Part shown: positions 25,443-33,507 of the stretch, piece by piece
Numbering within the stretch: position 1 is the first letter of the stretch
Layout: every line of letters starts with the position of its first letter
From: CAVSVP01 sp963731125
Lineage (GTDB): Bacteria > Pseudomonadota > Gammaproteobacteria > Competibacterales > Competibacteraceae
Direction of reading: 5' to 3'
Assembly (NCBI GenBank): GCA_963731125.1
Contig: CAVSVP010000023.1
Location: 186,001-250,000 of the forward strand
DNA length: 64,000 nt
Notes under the pieces: model-generated
The model's input: the letters and a program-made list of their open reading frames with translations, nothing else
Database searches by the model: none
Told to the model about the DNA's origin: nothing
Made by a program: the position numbers and the translations under genes

Positions 25443-26657
25443 TTAGGCGTCCTGTAGATAGCGGTCTATCAGATCGGCCAGTTCCTGATAGCTCAACCGG
25501 GAACCGGAGATCAGCCGCTGGTACTCGGTTTTTAGCTCTTCAACCATTGCCGGCGGCGGGCGTGGACTTTGATGGCTGAAATAATCTTCCAGCTCTTCCC
25601 AGGTAGGCAGCTTTACCGGCGGCAGCAGGCGGTAACGAAGCCGGCCGCTGGCCTGCGCCTGCTGCCCCCAGGCATCGACGTGCTGCACCAGAGGAGGCAG
25701 CGTACCAGGTGGCATCTCGGCCTCTTCATAATCAAGGGCCAGCAGAATGCGAATATCGTTGCCGGGCCGGGCGTCATTCAGCAGGCCAGGCAGGGATTCG
25801 GTAATAAATTCCTGCAGCCCTGTCTGCTGATTGTCATCGAGCCGGTCCAGAGGACGTAGGCCGAGAATCAGAAACAGCGCCTGCTCCCGGGCGGTCTGGG
25901 CCAGGCATTGGGCGGCATTCCCCTGACCACCCAGCGCCAGGCGCAGATGCCGGCACCAATCGGCTCCGCAGCGCGCGGCAATGCCTTCCCATTTAAACCG
26001 CACCCGGTAAACCGCATGAGGAAAACGGGTTTCCTGGCTCAGATAGCGCTGGATGCGCTCGACGAACAGGGCGACATTTTGGTGCCGCGGCCCGTGTAGC
26101 AGAAATAACACGTGGCCGGGCTGGAGGCTTTCCTCGAGCACACCGCTCCATTGGGGATAGCGGTCCAGGCGAAGCGCCGCCCCGAGGGCCAGGTAGTTTC
26201 CGGAAGAAAGCGGCGTTTGCGGCTGAGTTTGCCGGTCGCACTCGGTAAGCCAATTTGCGAGTTCTTGGGCGATGCGTTCAAGGCCGCCGTGCTTGGTAGC
26301 ATCCATGGCCTGCAAAATGCCGGTGCCATAGGGCATGCCACCATGACTCTCCGGCAGTTTCTCGAGCAGAACGGGAATCACGGTATGCGCCTGGGGATTG
26401 TCCCGGGCAAGCTGAATAGCACGGGCGATCTCTTCGTGCTGGTAAAAAGCGGCATCGGTATGAGAGGAAATCAACACGACAGTGGCGCGGGAGGCTTGCA
26501 GGGCATCCCGCAGCGTAGTGGGCCAGGGCGCTCCCGGGGAAATACCCTGCTGATCAAGAAAGACCTGGCATTGTTGGTCTTGAAGCTCCCAGCACAACGC
26601 TTTTGCCTGCCGAGTATCGGATCCCGCATGAGCAATAAAAAAATCAAATGGCCCCAT
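25443..26657 (-). CDS. TIR domain protein with degenerate STAND-like NTPase module
   Basis: 404 residues. The TIR domain covers about 1-140: FDFFIAHAGSD, then VFLDQQGISPGAPW, ATVVLIS, and the helix FYQHEEIARAI with Glu75/Glu76, one of which could be the NAD-cleaving glutamate. Residues 165-330 look like a P-loop STAND module that has lost its catalysis: LLHGPRHQNVA stands where GxxGxGK[ST] is expected, and ALFLILGLRPLDRL replaces a Walker B strand. The C-terminal 50 residues are helical. It is first in the operon with MoxR and the SUMF1-fold protein. I infer an NADase or scaffold effector of a defence-type system. No signal peptide is seen. Confidence 0.83.
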   Translation of the reverse strand: MGPFDFFIAHAGSDTRQAKALCWELQDQQCQVFLDQQGISPGAPWPTTLRDALQASRATVVLISSHTDAAFYQHEEIARAIQLARDNPQAHTVIPVLLEKLPESHGGMPYGTGILQAMDATKHGGLERIAQELANWLTECDRQTQPQTPLSSGNYLALGAALRLDRYPQWSGVLEESLQPGHVLFLLHGPRHQNVALFVERIQRYLSQETRFPHAVYRVRFKWEGIAARCGADWCRHLRLALGGQGNAAQCLAQTAREQALFLILGLRPLDRLDDNQQTGLQEFITESLPGLLNDARPGNDIRILLALDYEEAEMPPGTLPPLVQHVDAWGQQAQASGRLRYRLLPPVKLPTWEELEDYFSHQSPRPPPAMVEELKTEYQRLISGSRLSYQELADLIDRYLQDA

Positions 26658-26747
26658 GATCGCTTATCCCCTCCCAAAGAGAATTATAGCGCGATGTCTG
26701 CCAATTCGGTAAGCTGGAAAACCTGGATATCTACGAGGTCAAGTGCA

Positions 26748-27314
26748 ATGTCCACGGCGGCTTTATTAGAGAAAGCGGCTATTCGCAGAATGATTATGCC
26801 TATCTCGGTAGAGCAGTATCACAAAATGAGCGAAATTAGCCCGGATTTAACAAAAACGGAACTGATTGAAGGTATTATTATCGAGAAAATGACTAAATCG
26901 CCATTACACACGTATCTGCTGCATTGGCTTTTTGAATTTTTCTCCAGCAAGCTACCTGCAGGTCACCTGCTGCGGAAGGAAGATCCCTTGACGCTGGCGG
27001 CATCCGAGCCGGAACCGGATATCGCCATTGTCAAAGGAAGCTTTGTGGACTTTAAACACACACACCCTACGAGGGCTGAATTGGTCATAGAAATTGCCAT
27101 CTCCTCATTGGAGCTGGATCGGGAAAAGGCAGAAATTTATGCGGCGGCAGGGATACCCGAATACTGGATAATCGTTCCCCGGGATACTGTCGTGGAGGTT
27201 TATCGAGAACCAGCCGAGGGAAAATACCAGACCATGAGAAGGTACGAAAAGACGCAATCCATTGCCACGGCCTGGGGTGCATTGGCTTTAGAGAAGCTGT
27301 TTAGTTTTGGATAG
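26748..27314 (+). CDS. Uma2 family (DUF820) putative restriction-fold nuclease
   Basis: A 188-residue protein of the Uma2 family. EPEPDIAIVKG and ELVIEIAISSLELDREKAEIYAAAGIPEYWI carry the PD-(D/E)XK-like acidic residues and the family ending YWIIVP. The ATG at 26748 has GAGG 10-13 bp upstream. The longer open frame to 26112 is antisense to the TIR gene and not real. Uma2 genes are common in cyanobacteria and some gammaproteobacteria and often mobile. A target is unknown. It is divergent from the TIR gene with 90 bp between. Confidence 0.85.
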   Translation: MSTAALLEKAAIRRMIMPISVEQYHKMSEISPDLTKTELIEGIIIEKMTKSPLHTYLLHWLFEFFSSKLPAGHLLRKEDPLTLAASEPEPDIAIVKGSFVDFKHTHPTRAELVIEIAISSLELDREKAEIYAAAGIPEYWIIVPRDTVVEVYREPAEGKYQTMRRYEKTQSIATAWGALALEKLFSFG

Positions 27315-27325
27315 ATCCGTAGGCT

Positions 27326-29221
27326 TTAGTCAACCCAACTATCCCGCCATTTAATAATGCCTTCGTTGGCTAAGATCCAGCGGCGGCAAATAAGATTTTC
27401 GCGAAGCGGTTCCTGATTGTCGCGCCACATGGCGTATTTGTAGGCAATCGCCTTTCCCGCACTCTCATTAAAGGGAATCTCACCAAACCAAGTATTATCG
27501 TTGATGTACTCTAGGGGGTACGCTTTGCGAATATCCCAGTTACCTAGCTCTGGACAATCACCCGTTACCACAATGGTTTCGCCGGGGTTAGTGGCAATGC
27601 CGTTGAGTTGGGCCCGCACGATGGTTTGCCCCTTAACCCGATCGCCGATGTAACTGAGCACAATGATTTCCTTGGAGCCCAGCGTCAGGCCCAATAAATT
27701 ACCGTCTTTGATTGCAAAGCGGCGCTGGGTCAACATACAAAAATATTCCCCATCTTCCAAATCGGTGAATTGCACATCGATGGTGGCTGAATCCCCCTTG
27801 TTCATCGCGATGAAGCAGCGCGAATCTCGATAACGCCGTAGATAACAGTAGCTATCCGGCGTGATATATTTTTGCACCTGACTGCCTAACGATACCGCTG
27901 GATTTAGTCGCCGTAGCTTCGAAAACGCCTGCAAATCCTGATAAATCTGGGTGTTCGTATCCCATTTGTCCAGCATTGGGCGATTATACGGATCATTCCC
28001 GCCATTGGTGTCATTATGGAGATACTGCTCCGTGCCGTAATAGATACAGGGTATGCCACGGGAAGTCATGACCAGAGCGATCGCTAACCGTAATATATCT
28101 AAGTCGGGATTAAGACTTAAAAATCGCTTCATGTCATGGTTATCGATAAACGTCACCAGCTCCGTTGCCGTGTCATAAAGATAATCTAGATCCAATACGT
28201 ATTGGATGAGGTGAAAGCCTTCTGGCGCCTCTTCTGCCAAAGCTGCCCGAAGCGCATCGCACAGGCCGAAATCCAGAATTGACATGCCCGATTTATTAGC
28301 AAAGTAGGGCGATTTGCCATCCTTGGGTGTGCTAAAACCCCATTCTCCAAAAATAAACACCGAGGGTTTATGCGTTTGAATATCGGCATTAAATTCTTGC
28401 CAAAACCAGAACGGCATATGTTTAACCGTATCCACGCGCAACGCATCAACACCCCGTTCTAGCCATTGCTTGATAGCAGATTTGATGTAGTTGCGAAACT
28501 CAGGATTACTTTCATTAAACGTCGCCAAACCTGACAGTTCATAGTACAAAAGCTGAGTCTCGTCCTCCCAATCGGTAATCTCAGGATTATGGTGATACCA
28601 GTTGTTAACATCGTTGTAAAAATCGGCAATTAAAACGCCATTATCATAAAGTTCGCCTTTATGGCCGTTCACATCCGGACTGCTGTGGTTACAGACTATA
28701 TCCAGGATTAGTTTCATGCCCCGCTTGTGCATTTCCACGAGCAGTCGATCGAAGACCGTACATTTGAAAAGAGAAGTGTCTTCATCCTTAGCGACAAAGC
28801 GCGGGTTAATCCGCTTAAAATCTTTCGTCCAGTAACCATGCATGGCAGCGTAATAGTCAAACTGCAAATCTTCCACTTGCTCAAACAAAGGCGAAACCCA
28901 AATAGCGGTAACTCCCATGCCCTTTAAATAGTCAAGTTTATCAATAATCCCTTGGAGATCTCCGCCCCAGTATTTGCCCCATTGCTGTCGCGTGGGATCA
29001 TAAAGTTCTGGATGCGGACCTTCGTTATTACTCGGATCACCGTCGTTAAAGCGATCAACGATAATGAAATAAATCGTTTCCTGGCGAAATTCAATCGACC
29101 TGGTAAAAAGAAATTCAAACTCCAAATCTTTTTCAGCAGCAACCGCAGTGGTATGAAACCCAGCAGCGGCCTCAAAAGCGGTTTTTTCAGTATCAGATTG
29201 GGATGGAGGAGTTTGCGCCAT
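27326..29221 (-). CDS. GH13 alpha-amylase/CGTase-like enzyme with C-terminal starch-binding domain
   Basis: 631 residues without a signal peptide, so probably cytoplasmic. The (beta/alpha)8 GH13 motifs are present: LILDIVCNHSS, GVDALRVDTVKH (nucleophile Asp), VFIFGEWG (acid/base Glu) and FIDNHD (transition-state Asp). The C-terminal about 95 residues (VRAQLNGIATNPGETIVVTG, CPELGNWD) form a CBM20-type starch-binding domain. It likely cuts or transfers alpha-1,4-glucan, perhaps internal glycogen. The start at 29221 has GGAG 9 bp upstream and is preferred over the GTG at 29239. It is not in an obvious operon, and a MITE-like repeat lies just upstream. Confidence 0.9.
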   Translation of the reverse strand: MAQTPPSQSDTEKTAFEAAAGFHTTAVAAEKDLEFEFLFTRSIEFRQETIYFIIVDRFNDGDPSNNEGPHPELYDPTRQQWGKYWGGDLQGIIDKLDYLKGMGVTAIWVSPLFEQVEDLQFDYYAAMHGYWTKDFKRINPRFVAKDEDTSLFKCTVFDRLLVEMHKRGMKLILDIVCNHSSPDVNGHKGELYDNGVLIADFYNDVNNWYHHNPEITDWEDETQLLYYELSGLATFNESNPEFRNYIKSAIKQWLERGVDALRVDTVKHMPFWFWQEFNADIQTHKPSVFIFGEWGFSTPKDGKSPYFANKSGMSILDFGLCDALRAALAEEAPEGFHLIQYVLDLDYLYDTATELVTFIDNHDMKRFLSLNPDLDILRLAIALVMTSRGIPCIYYGTEQYLHNDTNGGNDPYNRPMLDKWDTNTQIYQDLQAFSKLRRLNPAVSLGSQVQKYITPDSYCYLRRYRDSRCFIAMNKGDSATIDVQFTDLEDGEYFCMLTQRRFAIKDGNLLGLTLGSKEIIVLSYIGDRVKGQTIVRAQLNGIATNPGETIVVTGDCPELGNWDIRKAYPLEYINDNTWFGEIPFNESAGKAIAYKYAMWRDNQEPLRENLICRRWILANEGIIKWRDSWVD

Positions 29222-29274
29222 AAATTCAGCTCCGGTCACGATAACGATTCACTGACTATTGTTGGATAAGGTGT

Positions 29275-29380
29275 TATCGATCTGGAAGTTATTCTCAAGA
29301 CACACTGTCAATACATCCTTATAAGCTCGGCTGCGGCATCCATGCCGCAGACGGTCTTGATAACAGCTTCCAGATCGATA
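29275..29380 (+). repeat. 106-bp MITE-like repeat, copy A
   Basis: The element has imperfect terminal inverted repeats beginning TATCGATCTGGAAG at both ends and an inner palindrome GCGGCATCCATGCCGC. A second copy of the same length, in inverse orientation, lies at 35301-35406 and is highly similar throughout. It carries no coding capacity, fitting a non-autonomous mobile element. Confidence 0.8.
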
Positions 29381-29389
29381 TTTAGAAAA

Positions 29390-29794
29390 TCATTCACCCC
29401 GGCGCCATAGATGGTCTAGGCTCCACGGACCTCCTCCGGCCGCAGCCAGATAAAGAAACACAAAGCAATACAGTACCGCCAGCTCTCCTTGGTTCAGTAA
29501 TGGCCAGAATCCCTGGGGCGCATGAGCCATGAAGTAGGCTGCTGCCATTTGCCCTGACAGCAAGAAGGCAACCGGGCGGGTAAATAACCCGAAAAGCAGA
29601 AGCAGCCCACCAAAAAATTCCAGTATCCCGGCTACCCCGATCAGCGATAGTAGAGGAAACTCGGCTTGCGGAGGGGCTGGAAAACCGAACAGCTTCTGAC
29701 CGCCATGCTGCATATAGAGAAACGCCGTGATGATTCGCAAAATGCTCAGTAAGCGCGGCGACCATTGGGAGTGGAATGAATTTAGATCCACCAT
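29390..29794 (-). CDS. DoxX family membrane protein
   Basis: 134 residues with four hydrophobic helices of the DoxX family: the HGGQKLFGF motif after helix 1, GILEFFGGLLLLFGL in helix 2, and AAYFMAHAPQGFWPLLNQGE before the last helix. GAGGAG sits just before the ATG at 29794, so the 18-residue upstream extension is rejected. DoxX proteins are small membrane proteins variously linked to thiosulfate:quinone oxidoreduction and redox stress; the role here is not determined. It is divergent from the pirin gene, an association I have seen in other genomes. Confidence 0.88.
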   Translation of the reverse strand: MVDLNSFHSQWSPRLLSILRIITAFLYMQHGGQKLFGFPAPPQAEFPLLSLIGVAGILEFFGGLLLLFGLFTRPVAFLLSGQMAAAYFMAHAPQGFWPLLNQGELAVLYCFVFLYLAAAGGGPWSLDHLWRRGE

Positions 29795-30087
29795 ACAATT
29801 CTCCTCAATGTTAGAAAGCTTCGTGGATTGGATTGAAGCGCTTGACAAGGCCGTAGCTGTCAGCCAACGGTTCCTGTCGCCGTGTGGCGCTCTACATAGC
29901 GTGAAGGTGTTGCCGAATGGAGATCATTGCTTCTTTTTTAGGTCGTGTTATTTTTTAAATGAGTCCTATGGCACATTTGCTGAGTCTGGACCATAAAGTA
30001 TTTTCTGTGCTATGACAACCTGCTGCCGGCAGCAACATTTATCAATCTTACTTGCCACACTACCCAACCTGGAGGAGTGCAAAAACC

Positions 30088-31002
30088 ATGAGCTGGCATG
30101 CTGCGATAGAGCCAAAATGTGAGACAGAAGTAAAGATCAATCAGATTGAAACCCTTATTATCCCGCGCTCGCAGGACCTCGGCGGTTTTGTAGTGCGTCG
30201 TGTGCTGCCGTCCTCGCGCCGGCAAATGGTCGGTCCGTTTATCTTCTTCGATCAGATGGGCCCCATGGAACTTCGGCCAGGAGAAGGAATAGATGTTCGG
30301 CCGCATCCGCATATCGGTCTTGCCACCGTCACCTACCTGTTTGACGGGGAGATCATTCACCGCGATAGTCTTGGGACGGTTCAGCCGATCCGCCCTGGAG
30401 AGATCAACTGGATGACGGCGGGGCGCGGTATTGTTCATTCGGAACGAACTGCTCCAGAAGTCCGTAAAACCGGATCACGGCTATCCGGCATTCAACTCTG
30501 GGTGGCACTGCCGCAGCAGGCGGAGGAAAGCGAACCGAGCTTTGCACACCACACGCAAGACGACCTGCCTATGATTAACGGCGAAGGCAAAACGGTTCGG
30601 CTTATCGCCGGCGCACTCTATGGCGAGCGGTCAAAAGTACCCACTTTCTCGGCCATGTTTTATGCTGACGCCACGCTTGCCCAGGATGCCCGTCTGCCTG
30701 TACCAGCCGAATATGAGGAACGGGCGATCTATGTCGTCGACGGGACGATAGCGATTGCTGGCGACAGCTTTACGGCCGGACGGCTTCTGGTGCTTCGGCC
30801 TGGTGATGAAATCACAGTGACAGCTACCTCGGCGGCTAGGTTACTTCTGCTGGGAGGCGAGCCGCTGGGGTCTCGCTACATCTGGTGGAATTTCGTTTCC
30901 AGTTCGAAGGAGCGCATTGCACAGGCTAAGGCGGATTGGCAATCTGGCCGCTTTGCACCAGTGCCGGGAGATGACGAGTTCATCCCGCTTCCCGAAAAAT
31001 AG
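30088..31002 (+). CDS. Pirin family protein
   Basis: 304 residues forming two cupin domains. The N-terminal cupin has the pirin metal ligands: His in RPHPHIG (two), His in DGEIIHRD, and Glu in GIVHSE. It would bind Fe2+ in the cytoplasm. Bacterial pirins act as quercetinases or regulators of central metabolism, but prediction for a given member is unreliable. GGAGGAG precedes the ATG at 30088, which excludes the longer frame from 30052. It is probably a monocistronic unit. Confidence 0.9.
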   Translation: MSWHAAIEPKCETEVKINQIETLIIPRSQDLGGFVVRRVLPSSRRQMVGPFIFFDQMGPMELRPGEGIDVRPHPHIGLATVTYLFDGEIIHRDSLGTVQPIRPGEINWMTAGRGIVHSERTAPEVRKTGSRLSGIQLWVALPQQAEESEPSFAHHTQDDLPMINGEGKTVRLIAGALYGERSKVPTFSAMFYADATLAQDARLPVPAEYEERAIYVVDGTIAIAGDSFTAGRLLVLRPGDEITVTATSAARLLLLGGEPLGSRYIWWNFVSSSKERIAQAKADWQSGRFAPVPGDDEFIPLPEK

Positions 31003-31029
31003 GGTACTTCCGATAGAGTCAAACACCAG

Positions 31030-31111
31030 AGCCTGGATGCAGCGCAGCGGAATCCGGGAATCGAGCTACACATCCACCAAACCCGGATTCCGCTAACGCT
31101 CCATCCAGGCT
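31030..31111. repeat. Palindromic intergenic repeat between pirin and mmdB
   Basis: Two imperfect inverted arms (31030-31058 and 31082-31111) pair over about 29 bp with a 23-bp spacer. The sequence type, a GGATGCAGCGCAGCGGAATCC arm, is a well-known dispersed palindrome in many proteobacterial genomes. It lies between convergent genes and might also act as a weak bidirectional terminator, although there is no T run. Confidence 0.7.
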
Positions 31112-31132
31112 ACGGGAAACCTCATTGATCCG

Positions 31133-32587
31133 CTACTGCGCCAAAGCCGACAGCAGCACTCCCGCGGCCACGGCGGAGCCGATGACACCGGCCACGTTAG
31201 GACCCATGGCATGCATCAATAAAAAGTTATGGGGATCTTCTTTCTGGCCCACGTTATGTACCACCCGGGCCGCCATCGGGACCGCCGAGACACCGGCCGC
31301 ACCGATCAGGGGGTTGATGGGGTGTTTGCTCAGTTTATTCATCAGTTTGGCCATTAGCACTCCACAGGCGGTGGCGATAACGAAGGCCAAAATGCCGAGC
31401 ACAAAAATGCCGATAGTCTGCAAGGTCAAAAAGCTCGACGCCTGGGTTTTGGCGCCTACCGATACGCCCAGTAAAATGGTGACGATGTCAATCAGGGCCG
31501 TTTGGGAAGTCTTGGAGAGCCGGTCGGTGACCAGACTTTCCCGCAACAGATTACCGAAGAACAGCATGCCCAGCAGGGGCAGGGCGGCAGGCGTAATAAA
31601 CGCCGTCAGCAGAAAGCCGATGAGGGGAAACATAATGCGGGTGCGGCGCGAGACTTCCCGGGGCATCTCCATGCGGATCAGGCGTTCCCGCTGAGTGGTC
31701 AGCAGCTTCATCACGGGCGGCTGAATAATGGGCACCATCGCCATATAGCTATAGGCCGCCAAGGCCACGGCGCCCAATAGCTCAGGTGCCAAAGCGGTAC
31801 AGACAAAGATGGACGTAGGCCCGTCGGCACCGCCGATAATACCGATCGAGGCGGCCTCCTTAAGATCGAAACCCAGGAGCACGGCGCCCACTAAAGCGCC
31901 GAAAATGCCGATTTGGGCGGCGGCCCCTAACAGCAGAGTCCGGGGGTTGCTCAGCATCGGGCCGAAGTCGGTAAGGGCACCGACGCCTAGAAAAATCAGC
32001 GGTGGGAAGATGCCAAGACCCACTCCCTGGAAGATAAAGTAAAAGAAACCGGCATTCCAGACGCTCTGAGACTGGGGCGTGGCTACCGTAGGATAGCGGT
32101 TGTCATCGGCGGGCGCCTGCACAAAAATCTGCCGGCCCTGTCCCATATCGATAATAGCGGGTTTCTGAACATCTCCATAGTAAGTCAGTTTGACGTGTTC
32201 GTTAACGATGATTCCCTGGCCGTTTTCCACCAGACGCTTGCCTGCCTGGGAATCATGCACCGGCTCGATGGTCTTCAGCGGAATGTGTTCCTGGCCGCGT
32301 CTTTCGGTATGGTACACTTGTTGGTAGAGGGCGGGAGGGACTTTATAGTAATGCAGATCGGCTTCGCTTACCGGCCCGTCATAGACGCCGAGGCTCAATT
32401 GGCGGCTGTCATAGGGGATATTGCCGATCAGCATGCCAAAGCCGATCGGGACCAGCAGCAGGGGTTCAAATCGCTTGTTGATTGCCAGGTAAATAAATAG
32501 ACAACCGATAAGGATCATGACCCCGTTTCCCCATTGGAACTGGCCAAAGCCAGTCTGCTGGAGAAAATTCAGCAGGGTTTCTTGCAT
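31133..32587 (-). CDS. mmdB: Na+-translocating methylmalonyl-CoA decarboxylase beta subunit (OadB family)
   Basis: This is the membrane subunit that couples decarboxylation of carboxybiotin to Na+ export. 484 residues with about 10-11 helices. The Na+-site signature GIIGGADGPTSIFV lies near residues 245-258, and the NPLIGAAGVSAVPMAARVVH stretch near residue 430 is conserved. A hydrophilic insert of about 110 residues follows the first helices (about 55-165), longer than in many OadB proteins. It forms a set with the biotin carrier, gamma/delta subunit and carboxyltransferase genes upstream. Confidence 0.92.
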   Translation of the reverse strand: MQETLLNFLQQTGFGQFQWGNGVMILIGCLFIYLAINKRFEPLLLVPIGFGMLIGNIPYDSRQLSLGVYDGPVSEADLHYYKVPPALYQQVYHTERRGQEHIPLKTIEPVHDSQAGKRLVENGQGIIVNEHVKLTYYGDVQKPAIIDMGQGRQIFVQAPADDNRYPTVATPQSQSVWNAGFFYFIFQGVGLGIFPPLIFLGVGALTDFGPMLSNPRTLLLGAAAQIGIFGALVGAVLLGFDLKEAASIGIIGGADGPTSIFVCTALAPELLGAVALAAYSYMAMVPIIQPPVMKLLTTQRERLIRMEMPREVSRRTRIMFPLIGFLLTAFITPAALPLLGMLFFGNLLRESLVTDRLSKTSQTALIDIVTILLGVSVGAKTQASSFLTLQTIGIFVLGILAFVIATACGVLMAKLMNKLSKHPINPLIGAAGVSAVPMAARVVHNVGQKEDPHNFLLMHAMGPNVAGVIGSAVAAGVLLSALAQ

Positions 32588-32646
32588 AAGTCAGTTTTCC
32601 AGTAGCAGGTGAATCGGTTTAAGGACACGGCAACGGCTTGGATGCA

Positions 32647-33027
32647 CTACTCAAACTCAATTAAGAGTTGGCCCTGTTTGACCGCATCGCCTTCTGCTAC
32701 ATGGATGTTTTTAATGGTGCCGGGTCCTGCCGAGACGATATTGGTTTCCATCTTCATCGCCTCGAGAATAATCAGGTCCTGCCCCGTTGCCACCCGATCG
32801 CCGACCTTGACCAGTAATTTAAAGACGGTTCCGGACAATGGACTGGTTACGGTCGTATCGCCGCCGGAGGAGGGTGCGGCAGCCGCCGGCGCTTTAGCGG
32901 CGGCCTGTAGTTGTGGAGTGCTGGTCGGCGTCGGGGTAGCGGGTCGCGGGGCCGGTGCACCCTCTTCGTCCACAAATTCTACGTCCACCTCATAGGTGAC
33001 GCCTTCTAGGGTAATCCTCAGTTTCAT
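32647..33027 (-). CDS. mmdC: Biotin carrier subunit of the decarboxylase
   Basis: 126 residues: a short N-terminal strand region, an Ala/Pro-rich flexible linker (about 27-55), and a biotinyl domain with the modified lysine in EAMKMETN near residue 92. It shuttles carboxybiotin between the carboxyltransferase (33508-35061) and the membrane beta subunit. The separate small carrier gene is typical of methylmalonyl-CoA decarboxylases, whereas oxaloacetate decarboxylases usually fuse it to the alpha subunit. Confidence 0.9.
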   Translation of the reverse strand: MKLRITLEGVTYEVDVEFVDEEGAPAPRPATPTPTSTPQLQAAAKAPAAAAPSSGGDTTVTSPLSGTVFKLLVKVGDRVATGQDLIILEAMKMETNIVSAGPGTIKNIHVAEGDAVKQGQLLIEFE

Positions 33028-33090
33028 AGGTTATGGCTTCTGTATTCTTGCTTTTGGGTCTAATGGAAGTGCTCAGCGAGATAGCAATGC

Positions 33091-33423
33091 TTAGCGAGAT
33101 AATCCCTCTTTCTGATCGGCTCGTCCCACGGCTGTCCATAGCGCAGGAACATGTTTATGACTGACAAAGCGTACCCGGCGGACACGCACCGGTCGCTTTA
33201 CCGCAACGGTAGCCGCCGCGGCCAACAACACAATGACGTGTTTGTCGATGCCCTGGAACGACTCCTCCGGAAGCGGTGCAGCAAAGTTGGCGGGAACAGG
33301 GGGTTTTTCCTGAAAAAGACGCCCTATTAAACTGACCATAATACCGGTAACGATCAGGGCGAGAAACACGGCACTGACACCCACTACGGTCAGCTGAAAG
33401 CTTTCTGATAGCATTTCGGGCAT
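33091..33423 (-). CDS. mmdD: OadG/MmdD-type small membrane subunit of the decarboxylase
   Basis: 110 residues with a single N-terminal membrane helix (about 10-33), a Pro-rich linker, a second weakly hydrophobic stretch, and a short basic C-terminal region (KRPVRVRRVRFV). Family members hold the decarboxylase complex together and may bind Zn2+ near the C terminus. The position between carboxyltransferase and biotin carrier genes supports the call. Confidence 0.85.
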   Translation of the reverse strand: MPEMLSESFQLTVVGVSAVFLALIVTGIMVSLIGRLFQEKPPVPANFAAPLPEESFQGIDKHVIVLLAAAATVAVKRPVRVRRVRFVSHKHVPALWTAVGRADQKEGLSR

Positions 33424-33507
33424 GTTAGCAACTCCGTACTGTGATAACGGTAAGGGTGCGGTCTTTATGCACCAGGGCGCTGGGTTTTCTCGTAAACCAG
33501 CATAGGC

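Noticed and set aside
26112..26747. Long N-terminal extension of the Uma2 gene
   Set aside because: This part is antisense to the TIR gene, shows no domain, and a normal Uma2 start with a ribosome site exists at 26748.
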